Shown: in pieces, positions 26,488 to 34,206 of the stretch | Numbering within the stretch: position 1 is the first letter of the stretch | How the letters are laid out: every line of letters begins with the position of its first letter | Assembly: GCF_005121165.3 (NCBI RefSeq) | Contig: NZ_CP034413.3 | Location: 2,914,001 to 2,978,000, forward strand | Direction: 5' to 3' | Length of the DNA stretch: 64,000 bases | From: Dysosmobacter welbionis | Lineage (GTDB): Bacteria; Bacillota; Clostridia; Oscillospirales; Oscillospiraceae | Notes under the pieces: model-generated | Databases searched by the model: none | Seen by the model: only the letters and a program-made list of their open reading frames with translations | Told to the model about the DNA's origin: nothing | Made by a program: the position numbers and the translations under genes

Positions 26488-28260
26488 ATGCCCGTATTAG
26501 ACGGTGATTTTGAAGCCTTCGTCACAAACCTTGGCAAGTACAACGAGGGTATGCTGGTCGGTGAGTGGGTAAAGCTGCCCACCACCGAAGAAGAGATGCA
26601 GAAGGTCTTTGAGCGCATCGGGATCGGCAAGCAGGATGAGTTCGGTCAGCCCTATGAAGAGTGGTTTATCACCGACTACGAATGTCCGATCTACGGTGTT
26701 CAGAAGATGCTTGGCGAGTACGAGAGCCTTGATAAGCTCAACTACCTTGCCGCTTTGATTGACGAGCTTTCCCTGAGCGATCAGGAAAAGCTCGTTGCCA
26801 TTATGGAGGCTGGCTGCGATGAGGTCAGCGACATCGACGATCTCATCAACCTGACGTTCAATCTGGACTGCTACGACATCATGCCCGGTATCAACGACGA
26901 ATCCGACCTCGGCTATTATTGCGCCCACGAAGCCGGTATCTACTCTGAAAAGGATCTCGGTCCTCTGGCAAATTACATCGACTATGAACGCTATGGGCGC
27001 GACATTGCGATGGATGAGCAGGGACGCTTCACCGACGAGGGCTATGTCCGTGTTGCAAGCGAACGCTGGGACAGGCAGTTTGACGGTGAGCTTGATGATA
27101 TTCCCGACGAATACCGGATTACCGGCTCAGGAGAAGCCGCCGAGCATGACAGCACCATCGCTGTTCTTATCGTCGAGCCGGGAAAGGAGCCTTATGTGAA
27201 GGAGATTGACTCCGGTCTGGAGTCCTTGCAGCATGAGGTCGGCGGCTGCATCGAGGCGATTTACCCCTACGAAGACCCGGTTGCCTTAGTCTGTAATGAG
27301 GAAGGCAAGCTGGAAGGTCTGCCCCTGAACCGCGCTCTGCGTGATGAGGACGGTGACATCTATGACGTTGTTGCCGGAACATTCATGGTAGTCGGCTTGA
27401 CGGATGACAGCTTCGGTTCTCTGACCGTAGAGCAGATGCAGAAGTTCTCTGACCTCTTCAAAGTGCCGGAACAGTTTGTTAAGTTGGGCGATAAGATTGT
27501 TGCGATCCCCATGATCTCGAAGGAGCAGCAGAAGCAGGAAGCTACCGAGCAGAAGGACTTTGAGATGAATGCCGACACCTCCGGTCTGACGGTTGCCGGT
27601 CACATCGGGACATGGCACACCATTGACCGGCATGAAGTCGGCGGTCACGGCTTTTACCTTATGGAGCATGACACCTACGGCGATGAGGCTGCCTGCATCA
27701 TTGTCGATGAGCGCGGCAAGCTCGTCCTTGATGATGTCTACAACGGCTTCGACGATGACACGCTCCGCCTTCTCGACCTTGAGGTCAAGGAAGTGCCGGA
27801 AATGCCCGATCCTGCGCTCTCCGTTCAGGATATGAAGGACTACGGCTACGCATGGGCTGGCGTCCTGCCCGCCGGTCAGGACGCGGCTGAAAAGGCGATG
27901 AAGAAGGGCTGCGAGGTTTACCGTCTCTATTCGGATAACACCGAGGGCTTGTGCGTGGATGCAAAGGAGATTGCCGACCATGCGGCAAAGGGCGGAATGC
28001 TCGGTATCAGCAAGGAAAGCTGGATGGCGGCTCTTGAGAAGGAAAACTATCTCAAGGCAGCGGAGATGTCGATGGAGGATGACTACGGCATGATTGACGG
28101 GATCATCAACAACGGTCCGAAGGAGGACAAGACCCTTGATGCCAAAGTCCCCGAAAGGGGCGAGAAGTCCTCCATCATGGACAGGCTCAAGTCTGCAAAG
28201 GCTGAAAAGCAGAAGGAATGCTGCCCTCCCAAAAAGCACAAAGGAGAGATTGAGTTGTGA
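26488..28260 (+). CDS. ArdA-like antirestriction fusion protein (ArdA, DUF3846-like, DUF4316-like)
   Basis: A 590-residue fusion. Residues 1-210 are ArdA-like, very acidic (LGKYNEGMLVGEWVKLP, EWFITDYECPIYGV, then YCAHEAGIYSEKDLGPLANYIDYERYGRDI); ArdA mimics B-DNA and blocks type I restriction enzymes. Residues 220-340 resemble DUF3846 (IAVLIVEPGKEPYVKEID). The remainder includes GTWHTIDRHEVGGHGFYLME and the DUF4316-like ending AAEMSMEDDYGMIDGIINNG, followed by the tail SIMDRL...HKGEIEL. ATG 26488 is preferred because AAAGGAGG is seven bases away; ATG 26482 is too close. The stop overlaps the next GTG start. Confidence 0.85.
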   Translation: MPVLDGDFEAFVTNLGKYNEGMLVGEWVKLPTTEEEMQKVFERIGIGKQDEFGQPYEEWFITDYECPIYGVQKMLGEYESLDKLNYLAALIDELSLSDQEKLVAIMEAGCDEVSDIDDLINLTFNLDCYDIMPGINDESDLGYYCAHEAGIYSEKDLGPLANYIDYERYGRDIAMDEQGRFTDEGYVRVASERWDRQFDGELDDIPDEYRITGSGEAAEHDSTIAVLIVEPGKEPYVKEIDSGLESLQHEVGGCIEAIYPYEDPVALVCNEEGKLEGLPLNRALRDEDGDIYDVVAGTFMVVGLTDDSFGSLTVEQMQKFSDLFKVPEQFVKLGDKIVAIPMISKEQQKQEATEQKDFEMNADTSGLTVAGHIGTWHTIDRHEVGGHGFYLMEHDTYGDEAACIIVDERGKLVLDDVYNGFDDDTLRLLDLEVKEVPEMPDPALSVQDMKDYGYAWAGVLPAGQDAAEKAMKKGCEVYRLYSDNTEGLCVDAKEIADHAAKGGMLGISKESWMAALEKENYLKAAEMSMEDDYGMIDGIINNGPKEDKTLDAKVPERGEKSSIMDRLKSAKAEKQKECCPPKKHKGEIEL

Positions 28261-28478
28261 GCAGAAGTCAGAAATGGAGGCAGGAGTGGTCGTTCTTCAT
28301 CGGGGACAGCGGACGCCGGAAGTATAACCGCTTTTGCGTCCGCTGCGTCCATAGCTGCAAGCAGAGTTTCCGTGCGGATCTCATCGCCTGTCCGCACTTC
28401 TCCCGCAAGGCATCGAGGTGTAGACAGTTAGGGGTCGAAAAAGCCTGTGATTGCAAGCCTCAGAGCGACGCAAATTGA
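28257..28478 (+). CDS. Small cysteine-rich protein at the end of the transfer operon
   Basis: A 73-residue protein with a GTG start that overlaps the ArdA-like stop. The first 50 residues (WRQEWSFFIGDSGRRKYNRFC, CVHSCKQSFRADLIACP) have cysteine spacing of a small zinc-binding protein found at this position in related elements. The last 25 residues look less conserved and may be an extension after loss of the usual stop. Function is unknown. Confidence 0.6.
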   Translation: MSRSQKWRQEWSFFIGDSGRRKYNRFCVRCVHSCKQSFRADLIACPHFSRKASRCRQLGVEKACDCKPQSDAN

Positions 28479-28573
28479 CCAGCCTAAGTGATTGTATTCC
28501 CTGCGCAGTTTCTTCTTTAGCGCGGAAATAAGTGTCGATTTCGGCACTTGTTTGAATGCCCGGAAAACGAACC

Positions 28574-28623
28574 AAGAGCCTCTGTCGATGCCCGTTTTGG
28601 GTGTCGGCAGAGGCTCTTTTTTT
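28574..28623 (+). terminator. Terminator at the end of the transfer operon
   Basis: AAGAGCCTCTG and CAGAGGCTCTT form an 11-bp perfect stem with a 23-nt loop and seven T. It lies between the convergent transfer operon and HTH gene and its symmetry may stop transcription from both sides. The 96 bp before it hold no gene. Confidence 0.88.
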
Positions 28624-28951
28624 ATGACATATTCAAAATAGCGGACAGCAACTCTTGAACCTGTTGCCGGTATTCCGGCTTTATATCCGAAATACGTCTG
28701 GCAAGCGCAAGGGCTTCCGTTTCTGGCTCGTCGGTCCCAAAGATAATTCGGTCCGCACTGACGCCCAGCAAACGGCAAAGACGCTGCAAGGCTTCAAGAG
28801 AAATACCGGAAGCACCACGCTCAATAGCGCTCAGGTGATTCGGCGTCATGCCAAGCATTTCTGAGAGCGTGTCCTGCGTATAGCCCGCCTGTTCTCTTGC
28901 CACTTGAATATTGCCGCCGATTTCAATATTGATGTCCTTCTTCTCTCGCAT
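28622..28951 (-). CDS. XRE-family HTH transcriptional regulator
   Basis: A 109-residue regulator with one Cro/C1-type helix-turn-helix near residues 12-66 (IQVAREQAGYTQDTLSEMLGMTPNHLSAIERG, LEALQRLCRLLGVSADRII). ATG 28951 is preferred because AAAGGTGGTGAGG precedes it; the longer reading from 29002 lacks a ribosome site. It is divergent from the SLOG protein gene. The inverted repeat between them is a likely binding site. Confidence 0.88.
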   Translation of the reverse strand: MREKKDINIEIGGNIQVAREQAGYTQDTLSEMLGMTPNHLSAIERGASGISLEALQRLCRLLGVSADRIIFGTDEPETEALALARRISDIKPEYRQQVQELLSAILNMS

Positions 28952-29010
28952 AGCCTCACCACCTTTGCATTTAGTGTACCTAACGGCGGTGTCATTATCC
29001 ACGGTACGCC

Positions 29011-29066
29011 GTCGTTGATTTTGCTAACGACAATGCGTTGACTGTCCGTGATGAGGGTGATAGAAT
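29011..29066 (+). promoter_or_regulatory. Promoter of the SLOG gene with an adjacent operator-like repeat
   Basis: TTGACT (29038-29043) and TAGAAT (29061-29066) are 17 bp apart. Directly upstream, GTCGTT (29011-29016) and AACGAC (29026-29031) form an inverted repeat with a 9-bp spacer. Its position between the divergent HTH and SLOG genes suggests a repressor site. Confidence 0.7.
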
Positions 29067-29102
29067 GGAGTTACCTACCAAAAGAGTGAAAGAAGGGGTG
29101 TC

Positions 29103-29678
29103 ATGTCACGCATTATTGAGTTTAGAAAGTCTGCTCAAAAAGCTGCAAAGCAATCCGTTCAAGGCAAGACTTGTGCGTTTACCGGTCATAGACCGCAGAG
29201 TCTTCCGTTCGGCTTTGATGAATCCGATAAGCGTTGTACTTCTTTGAAATCTGTTATGCGGGATCAGATTGTAGCACTCATCGAGAACGAGGGCGTCACG
29301 CATTTTATTACCGGCATGGCTCTTGGCGTCGATATGTACGCTGCTGAAATTGTACTCGATTTGAAATCAAAATACCCTCACATTACTCTGGAAAGTGCAA
29401 TCCCTTGTGAGACACAAGCGATCAAATGGTCTGTGGCTTCACGGGAACGGTATTATAATATCGCGGCAAAGTGTGACAAGGAGACCATGCTGCAACGGGA
29501 GTACACGACGGACTGCATGGACAAGAGAAATCGGTACATGGTCGATCACGCCGATTATATTCTCGCAGTATGGAATGGATGCCCCAGCGGTACCGGGAAC
29601 ACCGTGAGATATGCCCACAAAAAGGGCAAATCTATCATCGTTATCAATCCGGTTTCCCTTGATGTCACGCGGGAATAA
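29103..29678 (+). CDS. SLOG family protein (DUF1273/YpsA-like)
   Basis: A 191-residue protein with a Rossmann-like SLOG fold: TCAFTGHRPQSLPFGFDES near the start, THFITGMALGVDMYAAEIVLDL, and the late nucleotide-binding segment VWNGCPSGTGNTVRYAHKKGKSIIVINP. SLOG proteins bind nucleotides or related signals, and many act as sensors or enzymes in conflict systems. Its own promoter is clear, and the divergent HTH gene probably regulates it. The specific ligand is unknown. Confidence 0.88.
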   Translation: MSRIIEFRKSAQKAAKQSVQGKTCAFTGHRPQSLPFGFDESDKRCTSLKSVMRDQIVALIENEGVTHFITGMALGVDMYAAEIVLDLKSKYPHITLESAIPCETQAIKWSVASRERYYNIAAKCDKETMLQREYTTDCMDKRNRYMVDHADYILAVWNGCPSGTGNTVRYAHKKGKSIIVINPVSLDVTRE

Positions 29679-29901
29679 GGCAAAAATCCCACTCCTGAAT
29701 CAAGAGTTGTGAAAACCGTGAAGTATTTCCCGATAGTGAATACACATTGCACTACTCGGTGATTATTGGAAACGTGTACGGCGTATGCTGCCCAGTGAAC
29801 ATCTCCACGGAACACATCGAATTTTCACGGCTTCGTAAAACGGAAAGTGTCACCTTATGAACAGTCCCTTGCCGAGAGAAAAATAAATCGCTGGAAACGG
29901 G

Positions 29902-29947
29902 AACGCCCCCGGCACTGTGCGTCTGGCACAGTGTCGGGGGCGTTTTT
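29902..29947 (+). terminator. Terminator in the 276-bp gap after the SLOG gene
   Basis: AACGCCCCCGGCACTGTGC pairs with GCACAGTG-t-CGGGGGCGTT around GTCTG, followed by T-residues. The rest of 29679-29954 holds no convincing gene. The hairpin separates the convergent SLOG gene and the defence island. Confidence 0.85.
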
Positions 29948-29954
29948 CCGTGTC

Positions 29955-30566
29955 TTAGTTATGAGCCAGTTCATTTAGGAGCAGCTTTCGATAGTCCACA
30001 TCCAAGACGCAGCGATGGAAGTCCATCAGACGGTGTTCGTCGAACAGCTTTTCACAAAGCTTGGTCAGCGGATGATTCATCAGCTTTGCAGAAATGCCAG
30101 TCTCGTTGAAAAACCTTGCCCATGTGAAGACCTCTTCTAAATCCTCCTGCCCAAGCGTGGCAGGAATGATGGCGTTGCAGAGACGGACAATGGGGCTGTC
30201 CGTAAATCGCTCTGCGACTTCCTCCGGTGTGCATTCATAGCGGTCACAGTCAAAGGAAAGCGCATCCTCAATTTTTAGATAATTTTCGATTTCATCCCGC
30301 GTCAAGGTTATGGTGTAGTCTCCCATACCGGACGGCACATCAATATTCTCCATGACATCAAGTTCGTAACGGGATCCGCCGATGATCGCTTCAAAGGAGA
30401 AGGACTGACAGATTACTGCTGGGTTTTTGTCTATCTTGTCCTCATTCAGAAAGGACAGCGGATTATACTCCGTCAGTTCCCAGTCGATTTTTCCTCTCTC
30501 TGTTTGCTCGGCAATCTGCTGGATCAGATGTTGTTCTTCTTCGTGCAGATTTTCATTGTACAACAT
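29955..30566 (-). CDS. Unrecognised protein at the end of the defence island
   Basis: A 203-residue soluble protein without a recognised domain. It starts MLYNENLHEEEQHLIQQIAEQ with GGAGG six bases before the ATG. The central part (FEAIIGGSRYELDVMENIDVPSG, YTITLTRDEIENYLKIEDALS) suggests a mixed alpha/beta fold. It lies 78 bp after the DinG-like gene on the same strand and is probably co-transcribed with it and the NYN nuclease gene. A role in the same system is an inference from position. Confidence 0.6.
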   Translation of the reverse strand: MLYNENLHEEEQHLIQQIAEQTERGKIDWELTEYNPLSFLNEDKIDKNPAVICQSFSFEAIIGGSRYELDVMENIDVPSGMGDYTITLTRDEIENYLKIEDALSFDCDRYECTPEEVAERFTDSPIVRLCNAIIPATLGQEDLEEVFTWARFFNETGISAKLMNHPLTKLCEKLFDEHRLMDFHRCVLDVDYRKLLLNELAHN

Positions 30567-30644
30567 GATACACCTCCGTTTTCTGATTGTCGTTTTTTTG
30601 GGGGGGGCTGCTCTATGTTTCCGAAGAGACTGCCGTTTGTATCA

Positions 30645-32693
30645 TCATTCCTTGGCTGAGGGCAGACCTTCGTAAAACTTCCTCAGTTCGTCCAAACTGC
30701 TTGTCCGATTTTTGATAGGCAGTGAGTCCCATGTAATGTCATGATAGCGTTCCGGCGGCTCGTCCCGCAGTCTTCGGTCGATAATGCAGACAATGCCGGT
30801 GTCTGTGAAATTGCGGATCAATCGCCCGATACCTTGCTTGAGCTTGATAATCATTTCGGGAACGCGGACATCCATCAGAGCGTCCTTTGCGACGGAACAC
30901 TTATACTCGATAATTGGATCGGGGACAGGGAACGGAAGCCGGAAAATGATCACATTGGAAAGGCTTTTTCCTTCAATGCTGATACCTTCCCAATATGCGC
31001 CCGTCCCCAGAAGCACGGAGTTCGTATCTTCCTTAAACTCATTCAGCACCTTGTCCTGCGACGATCCCGGCTGTTGCATCAGGATTTTGTACGGAAGATT
31101 TTTCTCACTGAGAATGGAGTAGACCTCTTCCATGTCGGTCTTCGCCGTAAACAGCACGAGTGCCTTCCCGTTGGAAATGTTCAGGATCTCAAGCAGCCGC
31201 TCCACGCCCTTTTCAATGAAGGCTTCGTGTTCCTTGGTCGGATGCGGGAGATCGTCGCAGTAGTAGATCATGGCGTGTTCATCGTATGGATATGGGGAAG
31301 GCTTCGGTTCGGATAAGCAGCCGCGTTCACCAACCGGAAAGCCGGTATTGCTGATAAAGTAGGAATACTGTTCTTCCAGAGACCCGCTCGTGGCGTTCGT
31401 CAGCGTGGCAGAGGTCAAGATGGTTCTTTCATCACCATTGAAGTATAGGCGGCTAACAATTTCCCTTGTGTTTTTAGGGCAATAGACAAGCTCCGTGTTA
31501 CTACCGCGCTGCTCAATCCAGATCAACATATCATCTATCCGGTCAAGAAGCTCCGAAAGGGACTCGCTGACCGCATCCAGATCGTCAGAGGCAGCAAAGG
31601 AACGGTTGTTTCTGAAATCCATGCTGGAATAAATCTGAATGCTGGACGAAAGGTTATGTATGGCGGCGTTCATCTCGGTAAGCAGCTCAACCGCACTGCC
31701 GTTTTGGTCGAAGAAAAAGCGGTCAGCATAGCGCATATCCTGTTCTGCCTCGTTGATCTGCTTTTGGACTTGCGCTTTCAGGCAGTTATAGAAGGCGATG
31801 ATCGCGCTCTCTGCCTCTCGCTTTTCACCGGACACACTGCTCTGGTCAGAGGACCGCAGCTCATAGAATGCACTCTTGATCATCCCAAAGAGCATACCCT
31901 GTCCGAAACGTTCCGTTGTAGCACTACGCACCTTATCATCTAAGTTGTGCGCTTCATCCACGACAAGCAGATCAGCGGCGGCGTTAATCAGCCCGTCCTG
32001 ACCGCGCCGGAGCTTCATGAGATGCTGGGTGAGAAAGTCCTGATTGCACAGAACAACGCCCTCCGTATACTTTAATGCTGCGCGGACCTTGTAATACTTG
32101 CACTTCTTTTCACAGGAGCCACAATTCTTCATGCTGAACCGCTGCACGTTTACCTTGTCCCAGACGCCTTGCGGCAAAACCTCCGGGAAATCCTTGCGTT
32201 CCTCATACTTTTGCTTGATTCCTTCTTTAAGCGCGTCCGGTGGGTCTGCTTTCGGATCACACATATATTCATCTGCGCGTTTGTTGCAGAGATAATGGGT
32301 CTGTCCTTTTGCGAGGATGACATCTCTGTTCAGCCCAAGAAGGGGCATTACTGCGTGGACATCACGCCAGAGCTGTTCTTGAAGCGCGATGGTCGAGGTT
32401 GCAATGATAACCGGCTTGTTCATGCGTTTGCTGTACAGCAGCACCGGCACAAGATAGCCAAAGGACTTGCCAATGCCCACGCCAGCTTCAATCGCAAAGT
32501 GCTGATCGTTTATGAGGGCGTCCACAATCTCAAAGGACATATCCTGCTGCCCTTCACGCATTTCCAAGCCATGCTGCGGGGCTTCATCCCAAAAGAAGGT
32601 GCTGACTTGCTCACTCATGGAGTACAGCTCTGCTTTTCTGCGCTTTTTCCGTTCCTCCGATGTATTGAATCCAAAATAAAATCTATTATCCAT
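30645..32693 (-). CDS. DinG/XPD-like superfamily 2 DNA helicase
   Basis: A 682-residue helicase. Walker A region: FAIEAGVGIGKSFGYLVPVLL near residue 60; DEAH box in DLLVVDEAHNLDD around residue 245. Cysteines between them (CNKRADEYMC, then MKNCGSCEKKCKYY) match the iron-sulfur site of XPD/DinG helicases. Late motifs are NGKALVLFTAKTDMEEV, LGTGAYWEGISIEGKSLSNVII and KLKQGIGRLIRNFTDTG. ATG 32693 is chosen because GGAGG lies seven bases before it. It follows the NYN nuclease gene by 29 bp. Usual DinG proteins unwind R-loops and D-loops; in this setting an anti-invader role is possible. Confidence 0.92.
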   Translation of the reverse strand: MDNRFYFGFNTSEERKKRRKAELYSMSEQVSTFFWDEAPQHGLEMREGQQDMSFEIVDALINDQHFAIEAGVGIGKSFGYLVPVLLYSKRMNKPVIIATSTIALQEQLWRDVHAVMPLLGLNRDVILAKGQTHYLCNKRADEYMCDPKADPPDALKEGIKQKYEERKDFPEVLPQGVWDKVNVQRFSMKNCGSCEKKCKYYKVRAALKYTEGVVLCNQDFLTQHLMKLRRGQDGLINAAADLLVVDEAHNLDDKVRSATTERFGQGMLFGMIKSAFYELRSSDQSSVSGEKREAESAIIAFYNCLKAQVQKQINEAEQDMRYADRFFFDQNGSAVELLTEMNAAIHNLSSSIQIYSSMDFRNNRSFAASDDLDAVSESLSELLDRIDDMLIWIEQRGSNTELVYCPKNTREIVSRLYFNGDERTILTSATLTNATSGSLEEQYSYFISNTGFPVGERGCLSEPKPSPYPYDEHAMIYYCDDLPHPTKEHEAFIEKGVERLLEILNISNGKALVLFTAKTDMEEVYSILSEKNLPYKILMQQPGSSQDKVLNEFKEDTNSVLLGTGAYWEGISIEGKSLSNVIIFRLPFPVPDPIIEYKCSVAKDALMDVRVPEMIIKLKQGIGRLIRNFTDTGIVCIIDRRLRDEPPERYHDITWDSLPIKNRTSSLDELRKFYEGLPSAKE

Positions 32694-32722
32694 CCACATT
32701 CCTCCCGGAATAGAAACCAAGG

Positions 32723-34114
32723 CTATCTGCGTTTCAGCTCAATGCTGACGTTTCCGTTCTCGTCGATGGTCAGCGTCATGTGCCTGATGTGCTTCTCATA
32801 GAACTGCCGCCGCTCTGCGGGAGACATTTCGATCCTCGTGTTTCGCAGAGCTGCATCAAACATATCGTTGACATTCAGGTGAACGGAGTTGTCAATCCAG
32901 CGGTACATCTCCTTGAACAGTGCGTTTTTCTTGATGTCCTCGCTGTTGCCGGAGTAGAAGTCATCCAGATAGCAGTAGAATATCCCAGATTCTGCAAGTG
33001 CCGCCTTCATATCCGGTCCGCATTTTTCCCGCTCAATCATGACAAGGAATCTGGCGTCCGGTAAAGAAGAGATCAGCCCCCAGTAGTCGGAATCGCTTGA
33101 GACGATGACGAAGGAATCCACTTGCTTCTGGTAGTGTTCCTGACAGGCTCTTGCGGTGAGCTTGATGTCTACCAGTGATTTGTTCTGCTTGATCCGCTCA
33201 ATCATGATATGTTCAACGGGGATGCGGGTGTAGTTTTCAAGAATCCGCCATGCCGTAGCGGTATGTACGTCATCAAAGAGAATGATCGCCGTAATTTTCT
33301 GCATGACCTCATAATCAAGGTTTTTGAGCGTGGCGCACAGCTTGTACGGGTCAGAGTTTTCGCAGTCCACTACCAATACGGTCTTCTCACTGTCATCTAT
33401 GAAGTCGTAGATATTGTTTTTTACAAAAGCCCCTGCATCGGAGACTTTACTGTATTCCGTGAAGGCGTCGCAATGCCATTGATAAAGCAGGGTAGCAAAC
33501 TTCTTATCATTATAGAGGACATTGCCCTCGTCCATCGGTACCCAGTTGATGTACATTTGATAGGGGTAGTAGGAGAGACTTGCGTAATAGATGTCCGCAG
33601 CATCTTTCGTTCCGTCCTCTGTCAAACCGTTTGGCATAATGAACAGCTCTTTTATGTACGCCCAGTTAATCCAGATTGGAAAGAGGCTTTTGCAGTTGTT
33701 AATGCGGTCTGAAATCAGCCGGTTGATCTCGATAATGTGGTGGCAGAGCTTTGTACTCGACTTTTTTATAAAGCTGATTCCATCATTCGAAAGCTGCTGC
33801 ATACTGGAAGCCGGGATGATCTCTGGCATTGAAAGCAGCCCACGGTATTCCATCCGCATGATGTCATTTATTTTCCGATAATTGCGCTCAATGGCGGTGC
33901 GGATGATACAGAGATTGCGGATAATGCGGGCGTTCTTATCTTGCTCAAGCCGGTTGTATATCTCTATCTTCGGCGGCTCGTGTTCATTTTGGAAAATACG
34001 AAGCGGGACGCCGATCAGGTAGGCTACCTTTGACACAAGCTCATAGGTGCTGTCTTTATAAGCAATCTGCTCTCCGGCATATTCGACGCCATTCAACATG
34101 ACTGAATTGCCCAT
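32723..34114 (-). CDS. NYN-domain nuclease-like protein
   Basis: A 463-residue protein. The region at about 240-380 has NYN (PIN-like) features: VLVVDCENSDPYKL with the first acidic site, IKLTARACQEHYQ, and FVIVSSDSDYWGLISSLPDARFLVM with the paired aspartates, followed by FYCYLDDF. NYN domains are metal-dependent nucleases, mostly acting on RNA. The first 230 residues (GVEYAGEQIAYKDSTYELVSKVAYLIG) are not recognised and might sense a ligand or bind nucleic acid. AAAGGAG precedes the start by seven bases. It lies between hsdR and the DinG-like helicase, within one minus-strand run. Confidence 0.85.
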   Translation of the reverse strand: MGNSVMLNGVEYAGEQIAYKDSTYELVSKVAYLIGVPLRIFQNEHEPPKIEIYNRLEQDKNARIIRNLCIIRTAIERNYRKINDIMRMEYRGLLSMPEIIPASSMQQLSNDGISFIKKSSTKLCHHIIEINRLISDRINNCKSLFPIWINWAYIKELFIMPNGLTEDGTKDAADIYYASLSYYPYQMYINWVPMDEGNVLYNDKKFATLLYQWHCDAFTEYSKVSDAGAFVKNNIYDFIDDSEKTVLVVDCENSDPYKLCATLKNLDYEVMQKITAIILFDDVHTATAWRILENYTRIPVEHIMIERIKQNKSLVDIKLTARACQEHYQKQVDSFVIVSSDSDYWGLISSLPDARFLVMIEREKCGPDMKAALAESGIFYCYLDDFYSGNSEDIKKNALFKEMYRWIDNSVHLNVNDMFDAALRNTRIEMSPAERRQFYEKHIRHMTLTIDENGNVSIELKRR

Positions 34115-34206
34115 GATCTACTCCTTTCGATGGAACGTGGGTTATTGAGCGTACTTTTTGAAGTTTTCAGCTTGTTCCAGAACCTCCTTGTAGACATCAT
34201 CAATGG

